A DNA stretch of 20,618 nucleotides from Anaerolineales bacterium (GTDB taxonomy: Bacteria; Chloroflexota; Anaerolineae; Anaerolineales; Villigracilaceae). Where the stretch lies: positions 1 through 20,618 of the forward strand of contig JAFGKO010000370.1 in the NCBI GenBank assembly GCA_016928525.1, read 5' to 3'. Both the position numbers and the translations under genes were made by a program. Numbering within the stretch: the first letter of the stretch is position 1; each line of letters begins with the position of its first letter. A model generated the notes under the pieces. It saw nothing but the letters and a program-made list of their open reading frames with translations. It was not told where the DNA came from and did not search any database. Shown in pieces: positions 1 to 7,197 of this stretch.

Positions 1-1515
1 CACATTAGCCGCCAGCATTTCATCAGCTCGCTGCAAATATTCTTGTACACTGTGCGGGTAGAATACCGTAGGGATCTGGGTGAAACGCGCTTTTCCGCCG
101 CAAAGCACTGCTGCCCCCATGACAGATGCTTCAAGCCCAATCGTGGAATTGTAAACCATGACCAGTTTAGCATGTTTGATGAGATCATAGGAACTGATAT
201 AAACTTGTGCATCATAGAAAATGACATTGGGCAGGGATGCAGCCTGTGTCTTTTCCACCCAACCGGCAACAGTCTCTTGGCTTTCTTTGCCTGGTCGCAA
301 CTCATCAGGATGGGCACGCAAAACGAACAATGTTTCTGGATGACTTATGATAATCTCCAACACCACATCAAGCCATTCAAACATATTGTCAAAAATGACG
401 TTGGCATGACCCTGGCTGGTATCAAAGACGACATTCGTGAAAACCGGTACAATCTGCTGAAAATTGGCGGCTTTTTCGAGAAACTCCTGGCTGACACGCT
501 TTATCTCTGGCCAGAATCTAACCCCCGCCATGCTGAAATCGCCCTGGAAACGCTTCGCCAGGTACGCATCCAGCCTTGCGTTTTGCTCCTCATTCAATTC
601 AAACTCATCCGGGATGCGGATCGGGTAGGCTGTCGCTTCGCCCTCGGTGAAGAAGGCGGACGCGGGTTGCAATCCCACTTCGTGGGTAATCACACGGATA
701 CCCCGTTTTTGAGCAATATAACGCGCGGTCGCTTCGGGATAGAACTGGCCGTTGAACACGATTACAGCCCGCGGCCGGGTCCGCTCGAGGAAGTCCGCAA
801 ATTTTCGCGCGATGTTCCAGGCCGAAAGGATATACTCCCGCAGCAGGTAGCGCGTATTCTCGTCATCGGACAGGTGGTGGATACGCAGGATCCAGCGCAG
901 GCCGGGCAGGCACAGCGCCCCTAATGGTAGTGTCATTGCCCCGCCGAAATTTGGCGGGGTTGCAAGGAGCGTTCTTTGCGACAAAGCAATCTCCTCATTT
1001 TCAGGGGATTGCTTCGCTTCGCTCGCAACGACACCCTTATATTCTAATTTCCATTCAAAGCGCATCAACTCCGGGACCGAGAGACCTGCTACCGCTTTCG
1101 AGAGCGATTCGTCATGCTGGAAGTTAAACCAATTAACGTGCGTTGTGCGATGTACAGCGTGCGACGGTACATCCGAGTAAAGGGATTTAGATTGATAAAC
1201 ACAGGATTTGCAGGGCGGTTCTTTTTTGGGATTATCCCGGTTCGTCCCCAGCACGCAGTGACTCATCCCCGCGTTGCAAGCAAAATATGCCACCGGGACA
1301 CCCTTCAGCCGCAACGCCCAGGAGGCCAGCAGGTGAAAACCGCTGTTCCAGGAGAGATCGTCGATGCCCGTGGAGGCTTTGAAAAAGGCAACCGGCGCGC
1401 CGGAAGGTTGGGGCTCCTGACGTGCTACACGCCTCGCCACCGCTGCGATTTTGAGATTGTTCAGCCTGCGAACCAGTCCGCGTTTGATGCGTTGTTTATA
1501 GAATTCTCGAAGCAT
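1..1515 (-). CDS. Capsule-polysaccharide-synthesis-like protein (partial, runs off the left edge)
   Basis: An open frame of 505 codons starts at ATG 1513-1515 and has no stop before base 1, so the C-terminus is missing. The C-terminal half has the pattern of the capsule synthesis (KpsC/KpsS-like, PF05159-type) glycan family: LRAHPDE at residues 399-405 and YNSTIGLEASVMG at 455-467, where a conserved Ser/Glu loop precedes 'MGxxV'. Residues 246-300 (RPRAVIVFNGQFYPE, then ITHEVGLQP) look like a Rossmann-type half. The N-terminal part holds four cysteines (C80, C87, C102, C105; the last two as PPCKSC), which could bind metal. Residues about 162-195 are encoded by an inserted palindromic repeat rather than by ancestral sequence. 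No strong Shine-Dalgarno precedes the ATG; it is chosen because stops lie just upstream and because the first 19 codons match a remnant at 5244-5300. Likely role: cytoplasmic glycosyltransferase or export factor for a surface glycan. The family call is fairly firm, the exact reaction unknown. Confidence 0.75.
   Translation of the reverse strand, partial: MLREFYKQRIKRGLVRRLNNLKIAAVARRVARQEPQPSGAPVAFFKASTGIDDLSWNSGFHLLASWALRLKGVPVAYFACNAGMSHCVLGTNRDNPKKEPPCKSCVYQSKSLYSDVPSHAVHRTTHVNWFNFQHDESLSKAVAGLSVPELMRFEWKLEYKGVVASEAKQSPENEEIALSQRTLLATPPNFGGAMTLPLGALCLPGLRWILRIHHLSDDENTRYLLREYILSAWNIARKFADFLERTRPRAVIVFNGQFYPEATARYIAQKRGIRVITHEVGLQPASAFFTEGEATAYPIRIPDEFELNEEQNARLDAYLAKRFQGDFSMAGVRFWPEIKRVSQEFLEKAANFQQIVPVFTNVVFDTSQGHANVIFDNMFEWLDVVLEIIISHPETLFVLRAHPDELRPGKESQETVAGWVEKTQAASLPNVIFYDAQVYISSYDLIKHAKLVMVYNSTIGLEASVMGAAVLCGGKARFTQIPTVFYPHSVQEYLQRADEMLAANV
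931..1033. repeat. Palindromic repeat (MITE-like) inserted in frame within the capsule-like gene
   Basis: The element begins tgtcattgc (931-939) and ends ctcgcaacgaca (1022-1033), matching the termini of the copy at 5314-5400 with one change. It contains a ccccgcc/ggcgggg hairpin (939-959) and an inner gcaatctcc / ggggattgc inverted pair. It stays open in the frame of the surrounding gene and adds about 34 residues (for example VVASEAKQSP). No transposase is encoded, so it would be non-autonomous. Confidence 0.7.
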
Positions 1516-1599
1516 TTAATTTCAGCATACTCTTCAGAAATGGGTTCCCAGTCCCCAATCTTATCAGTAAATTTCCCCACTGGACAACTGTCTGCATGA

Positions 1600-4500
1600 T
1601 TATGGTATCTTCAATTGCTGTCCAACAAACAGGGTTGAACCCAGGGGAATCTCATTAGCCTGGGCGATGGCCACAGGATCGATGTCACCGAATAAACAAG
1701 CAACCCCGTAAATTGTCTCGCCCAGATTGGAAACTGTGTACGTCGTTGGGTGAGGCTGTAACATACGGTTCCCCGGGAAAGGGTTCCCGCTTTGTGGAAT
1801 CGTAAGGACAGTTCCAGCATAAAAAACCTGATGATCTACAAGCCCGTTGAGCGCTAGCAACTCATTTGGATGCACATCGAAGCGGCGCGCAATACAGTAC
1901 GGGAACTCGCCCGGCTGCAATGTATACGTCTCAGGGCGGAAATCGGCCAGTGGAGATGGCGTTAAGGTCGGTGCGCTGACAATTTCCGTTGCTGTAGATG
2001 TAAAGGTCGGGGAAATATCGATGGTTGCTGTTGGCAGAAGCGGCGTAGGAGTAGATTCTGACCCTGAAACGGAAGCAGGCATAACGGTCGAGGAAGAAGC
2101 GGGAACAGGGGACGGTGTGCCGGTAACAACTGTCAAGGTGCTTATCGCCTCTCCTGATTCAATGACCGGAGATGGAAGCATAAAGTTAGCAATCGCACTG
2201 GCCAGAGTGTTTCTTGCGCTGAACAGAATAAAAATTGCGATCAGGACCACAACGGCAACCAGGCTTGCTAAGAGTCCCCTGCTCAATATAAGTTGAAATC
2301 CTTTCCTTTGGCGAATCCTGGCGCGGTCCACTCCCCGTTTCGATCCATCTTTCACGACCGGGATTGTATCGATCATGCGCGGATTGAGAATTCGCTCAAG
2401 GGCGGAACCGAGCATCGCAAACGCGAGGCTGGTAAGCAACAGAAGGGCAATCGGCTCCAACACCCAGAATTGAGAACCGTAGATCGCGCCCTTCGTCAGC
2501 CCGTCATAAATAATACGACCCCAGGATGGATAGATCGACTTAATATTGAAAAAGCCGAGAGTAGCCTCCAGGAAGATGAAGCTTGGTACCTGTATCACCA
2601 ATTGCGGGATCAGCACAGGCAGAATGCGCGGCACAAGATAGTGGGTGATGATCCTGAAATTACCCGCCCCGTAGGTACGCGCTGCTTCAATGTAAGGGGC
2701 TTCCTTGGCCTGCAGGAGCGCCGAGCGGAATGTTTTGACGGGCGACCCCAATGAGTTTATCGCAACTACCACCGCCAGAATGATCCAGATGTTAACTCCA
2801 AAAAGAGCATTCGTCAGAACCGCGATCGACAGACCGGGCAGGACCATGTTGACTTCGGTGAGTCTCTGAATGAAATTGTCCACCCAACCACCGAACCAGA
2901 CCCCGATGGCAGGCACCAGGATAGCAACCAGGGTGGTCGTAAGCGTCCCCAGAAAACCGATGATCAGGGTGAAGGGCATCCCCCAGAACAGGGGCACGAT
3001 GAGATCGCGTCGCCAAAAATCCGTCCCTGCGAGGCCGTACACCTGTCCCAGCAGTACGAGTTGTGCGTGGAGGTCACTATCTTCTTCGAAGAGCAGGCTT
3101 TGGATCTCCAGTTGATATGTCCCGTGTTGGGGAACGAGGCCAGATGAGCCGGGTTCTGCAAACATCAGGTAGTGTGCAGGTGTTGGGTAATTCCCCGTTG
3201 GGATAAACCATTCCTTCCATGCAGGCTCTTGTTTCAGAAGCCGGGAAACGGGAATGCCAGCTTCAAAATCATAACTACTGCTCGCGCTTACAGAGGTTCT
3301 CTTGAGTTCGAGCGACCTGCCATCCGGGCATGTCCAAACAAGCGATACAAAGGGGAACTTCTCAGCATATTCAGGATCGAAATAAAGAAAGACTTCGCTG
3401 GGAACTTCCCGATAAGGGTAATCGAATTGGAACGTGACCGTTTTTTCCACCAGGCCACCCTCCAGTGCCTGTGTGGATACACTGGTTCCCCCGCTGGTTT
3501 CATCCATGACCAGCGTGGACAACTGCGGAGTACGGTGAAAGACATTCAACCACTCAGGCATGGCCACGCGTGGGACATAGCTTCGTCCCGTTGCACGCTT
3601 TCCGTCGTAATCCTGGCCGAATTGTTCGTACGGCAACGCGGTCACCGCATACACCGAGCCCGCAAACATCAGCGCGATTACCGTCAACCCGAAGATGGCA
3701 GACGGATATCTGCGAAGCTCCTGGAAGAATAATCTGCTCTTCTGACGGACGTCGCGCAGGGATTCCTGCAAGTTGCCTGCGAGGCTGTCCCACGAAAAAT
3801 CTCGCTTCACCGCGGGACCCTTTGCCTGCCACGCGTGGCCCAAGCCTCTTTCTCTCACCCGGGCTGTGGGCCGCTCGTTCCGATGAGCGTTGGTCCGTTT
3901 TACCCGCAGGTTGATCCGCGCCGAATGATTCGCCGGGAGCAGGCGGATGCGCGGATCCACGATCACGTAGACAAGGTCAAGGATGAAGACGAGGATCCCG
4001 AGCAGGTACGCAAAGATGACTACGATCTGCACCACGATCATCAAATTGCCCGGGTACATGTTCTCGCCCCAGAAATTCGGCAAGGCTTGCTTGATATACA
4101 ACCAACCCAACCCCGGCCACTGGAAGATCACTTCCAGCGCCATGGTCAACTGCCAGAACCCAATCAAGGTCGTGGCAAAACTGGTGATAACATAAGGCAG
4201 GGTGGGCTTCAGGATGTATTGTTTTTCCAGGGTTTTGGATGGCAGCCCCTTGGCGCGCGCCAGGTCGACATAATCCTCTTCGGCATAGATGACGAAGAAA
4301 GTACGCCACGCGTAGATCACTTGAAAGAGCAGGCTGAGCACAATGGCGATAACCGGCAAGACCATGTGCTTCGAAAGGACCAGGACATATTCAACCGGAT
4401 TTTCCGGTCTGTACAAATCGAACATGCCGCTGACAGGGAACCAGCGCAACTCGACTGCGAAAATAGCGAGCAACAAAATGGCAATGATCCAGCTTGGAAC

Positions 4501-5151
4501 GGACGAGATGGGGGAGAGGATTACCAATAGCCTGTCAAGCCTGCTGCCATAGTTTCGCGCCAAATGCAGCGACAAGGGCATACCAATGAGCAAGACCAGA
4601 AGATAGGCGCTTCCCATCAACAGCAGTGTGTTGGGAAAATGTTCCAAGACAATATCATGTGCTCCGGAATCGGAAACCTGCGCGAGCCCCATCTTTCCGA
4701 CATAAGTCACGGTCAATTCCCCCCAGTCGAACGTCAGAGCTTTGAAGGTCCAGAGCAGGTAGCGCAACACATATGGCAGGTTAAGTCCCGCCTCATCCCG
4801 TAATTCCTCTCTAACGGCAGCGACCTCATCTTGATTTACACTACCATCGGGATTTAAACCGATCTTGCCATTAAAAATAAGCACGCTGATACGGTGATTG
4901 ATTTGCGCTTCAAGGTTTACCTCGAATGGCGATCTTGCAGGGTAGAGGCCATGTGGGGATGGCTGGTTCGCAATCAGCACGGTGATGAAAACGCCGACAA
5001 ATATAGTCGCTGCGATTGTCAGCATCTTGCCGATTAAATACCGTAATGCGTTCACCGTCGCGCGTTTGGGCACGGAAATTTCCCGCCCGGTCGTGACCAG
5101 ACTTTGAGGGTGTCCCATTATCAGATCATACAATACCCCATGTAAAATCAC
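1600..5151 (-). CDS. Fused peptide-type ABC transporter permeases (DppB-like + DppC-like) with C-terminal LysM domains
   Basis: One 1183-residue polypeptide carries what are normally two permease subunits. Residues about 34-400 form a DppB-like permease with its cytoplasmic EAA loop near 290-315 (DLARAKGL...). Residues about 480-930 form a DppC-like permease with a second EAA loop near 818-842 (IEAARTYGAGNF). Between its first membrane segment (about 484-505) and the next (about 716) lies an unusually long, roughly 200-residue extracytoplasmic insert. A further membrane segment (about 958-978), a Ser/Thr/Pro-rich linker (about 1000-1070) and two LysM modules (about 1075-1120 and 1137-1183) follow, placing LysM outside the cell. 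The start is a GTG at 5149-5151 with agaggg close upstream; ATG 5116-5118 is an alternative. No ATPase or binding protein is encoded in the window, so partners must be elsewhere. Oligopeptide import or export of a larger substrate are both possible. Confidence 0.85.
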   Translation of the reverse strand: MILHGVLYDLIMGHPQSLVTTGREISVPKRATVNALRYLIGKMLTIAATIFVGVFITVLIANQPSPHGLYPARSPFEVNLEAQINHRISVLIFNGKIGLNPDGSVNQDEVAAVREELRDEAGLNLPYVLRYLLWTFKALTFDWGELTVTYVGKMGLAQVSDSGAHDIVLEHFPNTLLLMGSAYLLVLLIGMPLSLHLARNYGSRLDRLLVILSPISSVPSWIIAILLLAIFAVELRWFPVSGMFDLYRPENPVEYVLVLSKHMVLPVIAIVLSLLFQVIYAWRTFFVIYAEEDYVDLARAKGLPSKTLEKQYILKPTLPYVITSFATTLIGFWQLTMALEVIFQWPGLGWLYIKQALPNFWGENMYPGNLMIVVQIVVIFAYLLGILVFILDLVYVIVDPRIRLLPANHSARINLRVKRTNAHRNERPTARVRERGLGHAWQAKGPAVKRDFSWDSLAGNLQESLRDVRQKSRLFFQELRRYPSAIFGLTVIALMFAGSVYAVTALPYEQFGQDYDGKRATGRSYVPRVAMPEWLNVFHRTPQLSTLVMDETSGGTSVSTQALEGGLVEKTVTFQFDYPYREVPSEVFLYFDPEYAEKFPFVSLVWTCPDGRSLELKRTSVSASSSYDFEAGIPVSRLLKQEPAWKEWFIPTGNYPTPAHYLMFAEPGSSGLVPQHGTYQLEIQSLLFEEDSDLHAQLVLLGQVYGLAGTDFWRRDLIVPLFWGMPFTLIIGFLGTLTTTLVAILVPAIGVWFGGWVDNFIQRLTEVNMVLPGLSIAVLTNALFGVNIWIILAVVVAINSLGSPVKTFRSALLQAKEAPYIEAARTYGAGNFRIITHYLVPRILPVLIPQLVIQVPSFIFLEATLGFFNIKSIYPSWGRIIYDGLTKGAIYGSQFWVLEPIALLLLTSLAFAMLGSALERILNPRMIDTIPVVKDGSKRGVDRARIRQRKGFQLILSRGLLASLVAVVVLIAIFILFSARNTLASAIANFMLPSPVIESGEAISTLTVVTGTPSPVPASSSTVMPASVSGSESTPTPLLPTATIDISPTFTSTATEIVSAPTLTPSPLADFRPETYTLQPGEFPYCIARRFDVHPNELLALNGLVDHQVFYAGTVLTIPQSGNPFPGNRMLQPHPTTYTVSNLGETIYGVACLFGDIDPVAIAQANEIPLGSTLFVGQQLKIP

Positions 5152-5213
5152 TTCCCTCTTCAGAATGGGATTTTGTAATAGTCAGTTCGGAATTTTGATC
5201 GGGGGTGACGCTT

Positions 5214-5300
5214 CTACAGAAGGATACTACTACAGTGACTACAATTGAGCCCGCAAACCAGCCCGCGTTTGATACGTTGAGTGAGAAATTCTTTCAACAC
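5214..5300 (-). pseudogene. Short remnant of the 5' end of a capsule-like gene
   Basis: Read on the minus strand from GTG 5298-5300, the codons give (V)LKEFLTQRIKRGLVCGLN before drifting and stopping at TAG 5214-5216. The capsule-like gene at 1515 begins MLREFYKQRIKRGLVRRLN, so 15 of 19 residues match (counting the start codon as Met), and the DNA of 5244-5300 is clearly similar to that of 1456-1515. This is too short to be a gene. It looks like a leftover from duplication, recombination or deletion of a paralog. Confidence 0.65.
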
Positions 5301-5313
5301 TTTTCTTTCAAAG

Positions 5314-5400
5314 TGTCATTGCGAGCCCCGAAGGGGCGTGGCAATCTCAAGTAACCATGAAACATGAGATTGCTTCGTCGCTACGCTCCTCGCAATGACA
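5314..5400. repeat. Palindromic MITE-like repeat, complete copy
   Basis: The 87-bp element has perfect 12-bp terminal inverted repeats, tgtcattgcgag (5314-5325) and ctcgcaatgaca (5389-5400). Inside are a gccccgaaggggc hairpin (5325-5337) and a second inverted pair gcaatctca / tgagattgc (5341-5349 and 5365-5373). It abuts the stop codon of the sulfotransferase gene (5401-5403). Related copies lie at 931-1033 and from 20425. Confidence 0.85.
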
Positions 5401-6255
5401 TTACCAATCATTACTTTCTTCGTAACCTAATCTAACTAACAAATCACCGGCAATTTCATTAAAAAGTTCTTTATGCTCTTCAGAGAAATATTCCTTCCAC
5501 CCGCCCGTCTTCCCCGAACGAAAGGTATGACTCTTTTTCGGCTGGATGGCTTGCGCCAAAATATCCAGAGCTTTCTCTCGCGGTGTGGGGATTTTGTAAC
5601 CTGTCTTTTCCACTTCATCAATCATCAAATTCAGGGTCACATCGCGGTCATTGATCAAATCCTCGAAGCGGATGCACATCACGCCGGGTGTTTCCAACCA
5701 CTGGAAAACGCCCTCGTAGCGCTGCTTCACGCTGACCATCTTCAGCCCATCGCGGTCGATGCCAGTGATGGCAACCTTCAAGCGCTCCCCAAAGTCCGGC
5801 AAAGATTTGTAGAATGCGTGCATGCCGTGTTCTTCGTGCATATCGGTGGCAAAGAAGACTTGCGAGACCAGCATATCGCGCGGGTCACGGTAGATGAAGT
5901 AATTCACGCGCCCAGGCTGGCACAACACAGCGACATTCTCGGGAGCGGCTCCCACATATCCCCAGCCGATCACTCCCTTTGGAACGCGGCGCAGATCGGA
6001 TGCGATTTCGTCCGCCGTCCGTCTTCTACCGTCTTTTCTGATCGTGCGTATTGGCTCCGCCGCCACGTACGCATACGGCATGATGTGTGTGAAACCGCTC
6101 AAGATTTGCAACAGTAGATGCGAACCGCTCTTCGGCTTGGAGTTGCCAAAGATGGGCGGCGCTTCGGTGAAGGTCGATCGTTTCCAACGCCAAACTGCCT
6201 GGATATATTTGCCAGGGGCGCGAAACGTTCGTCGGAGTTGCTGTCTCAATCTCAT
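5401..6255 (-). CDS. PAPS-dependent sulfotransferase
   Basis: The 284-residue length is normal for a soluble sulfotransferase domain (PF00685/PF13469-like). The PAPS 5'-phosphosulfate loop is seen as KPKSGSHLL at residues 40-48, the 3'-phosphate site as YRDPRDMLVSQ at 122-132, and the C-terminal nucleotide-binding motif as RSGKTGGWKEYF at 246-257. RFEDL at 196-200 also fits the family. There is no signal peptide, so it should act in the cytoplasm, transferring sulfate from PAPS to a sugar or lipid-linked glycan intermediate. It follows the NeuB-like gene by 54 bases, and that gap holds a perfect 17-bp hairpin. ATG 6253-6255 has no clear Shine-Dalgarno sequence, so translation may be coupled to the gene before it. 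The acceptor is unknown; the neighbourhood suggests a nonulosonate-bearing glycan. Confidence 0.88.
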   Translation of the reverse strand: MRLRQQLRRTFRAPGKYIQAVWRWKRSTFTEAPPIFGNSKPKSGSHLLLQILSGFTHIMPYAYVAAEPIRTIRKDGRRRTADEIASDLRRVPKGVIGWGYVGAAPENVAVLCQPGRVNYFIYRDPRDMLVSQVFFATDMHEEHGMHAFYKSLPDFGERLKVAITGIDRDGLKMVSVKQRYEGVFQWLETPGVMCIRFEDLINDRDVTLNLMIDEVEKTGYKIPTPREKALDILAQAIQPKKSHTFRSGKTGGWKEYFSEEHKELFNEIAGDLLVRLGYEESNDW

Positions 6256-6266
6256 AAGTCATTGCG

Positions 6267-6305
6267 TAGTAGTAGGGGCAGGTTTAAGACCTGCCCCTAC
6301 TACTA
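6267..6305. repeat. Perfect 17-bp hairpin repeat between the NeuB-like and sulfotransferase genes
   Basis: Arms tagtagtaggggcaggt (6267-6283) and acctgcccctactacta (6289-6305) pair perfectly around a 5-base loop (ttaag). On the transcribed strand no T-run follows, so it is not a typical Rho-independent terminator. It ends 11 bases before the sulfotransferase ATG. It is probably a dispersed REP-like palindrome that forms an mRNA hairpin. Confidence 0.8.
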
Positions 6306-6309
6306 AAAA

Positions 6310-7197
6310 TCAATCTTCTCCCGTAAAACGTCGCAATCTCTGGAGCGAACCCATCTCGCTATCGTACACTTTCTTGACGCCATCTCCCAGCGCAGCTTCG
6401 GTCACACGGATGTATTTCACCAAGCGCTCGAACCCCCCCGGTTCCACCGAAGCGGCCTGGTCTGAACCCCACATGGCGCGGTCGAGCGTCAGGTGGCGTT
6501 CCACCATGCATGCGCCCAGCGCTACCGCAATCGTCGAAGGGACCAACCCGACTTCGTGCCCCGAATAACCTATCGGAACATCCGGGAACTCGCTGCGCAG
6601 CGTCTCGATCATTTTCAGGTTCAACTCTTCCGGCTCGCAGGGATAAGTGCTGGTGGCGTGGGTGATCACCAGATCCTCCGTACCCACTACGCCCACCGAT
6701 TGTTGAATTTGTTCCATCGTGGACATGCCGGTCGAGAGAATGACCGGGCGGCCAGTCGCTCGCGCACGGCGGAGCAGGCCATGGTCGGTGAGCGAAGCGG
6801 AGGGGATTTTATAAACCGGGGTATCGAATCTTTCCATGAAGTCCACCGATTGCTCATCCCATACAGATACAAACCAGTCAATGCCCTTCTCCTTGCAATG
6901 ACGGTCGATTTCGCGATACTGCTCTTCGTTGAACTCTACCTTGTAGCGATAATCCAGATACGTGATGTAACCCCAGGGCGTTTCACGCATTTGCTTCTGC
7001 TGCTCAGGCGGCGTGCAAATCTCAGGTGTGCGCTTCTGGAACTTGACCGCGTCCACGCCGGCATGTACCGCTGCATCGATCATGGCTTTCGCTATCTTGA
7101 TATCACCGTTATGGTTGATGCCGATCTCAGCGACCACATAAGCAGGATGGCCGTCACCGACTATCTTTCCACCAATTTTCACTTCACGAGCCATCAT
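6310..7197 (-). CDS. neuB: NeuB-family nonulosonic acid synthase, short form without SAF domain
   Basis: NeuB-family enzymes condense phosphoenolpyruvate with a six-carbon amino sugar (or mannose derivative) to give a nine-carbon nonulosonic acid. Family motifs are plain: VAEIGINHNGD (22-32), VKFQK (51-55), HATSTYPC (180-187), GYSGHE (210-215), ERHLTLDR (233-240) and GSDQAAS (244-250). The protein is only 295 residues; classical NeuB and LegI/PseI enzymes run to about 340-350 and end in an antifreeze-like SAF domain, which is absent here. The gene overlaps the end of the cytidylyltransferase gene by 14 bases. Two ATGs lie in tandem (7195-7197 and 7192-7194) behind an aggag; the second gives the better 7-base spacing. 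The product could be a sialic, legionaminic, KDN-like or related acid, or its 9-phosphate; sequence alone does not decide. Confidence 0.85.
   Translation of the reverse strand: MMAREVKIGGKIVGDGHPAYVVAEIGINHNGDIKIAKAMIDAAVHAGVDAVKFQKRTPEICTPPEQQKQMRETPWGYITYLDYRYKVEFNEEQYREIDRHCKEKGIDWFVSVWDEQSVDFMERFDTPVYKIPSASLTDHGLLRRARATGRPVILSTGMSTMEQIQQSVGVVGTEDLVITHATSTYPCEPEELNLKMIETLRSEFPDVPIGYSGHEVGLVPSTIAVALGACMVERHLTLDRAMWGSDQAASVEPGGFERLVKYIRVTEAALGDGVKKVYDSEMGSLQRLRRFTGED

Noticed and set aside
43..1599. Plus-strand open frames of 293, 67 and 161 codons
   Set aside because: The minus strand carries one continuous frame with clear capsule-synthesis family motifs across the same bases; the plus-strand translations show no recognisable domain.
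3172..4803. Several plus-strand frames opposite the permease gene
   Set aside because: They are shadows of the fused permease gene, whose EAA loops and membrane segments are coherent throughout.
6433..6439. C7 tract in the NeuB-like gene as a phase-variation site
   Set aside because: Seven C residues encode an ordinary conserved Pro-Gly-Gly segment; the tract is too short to argue for switching.
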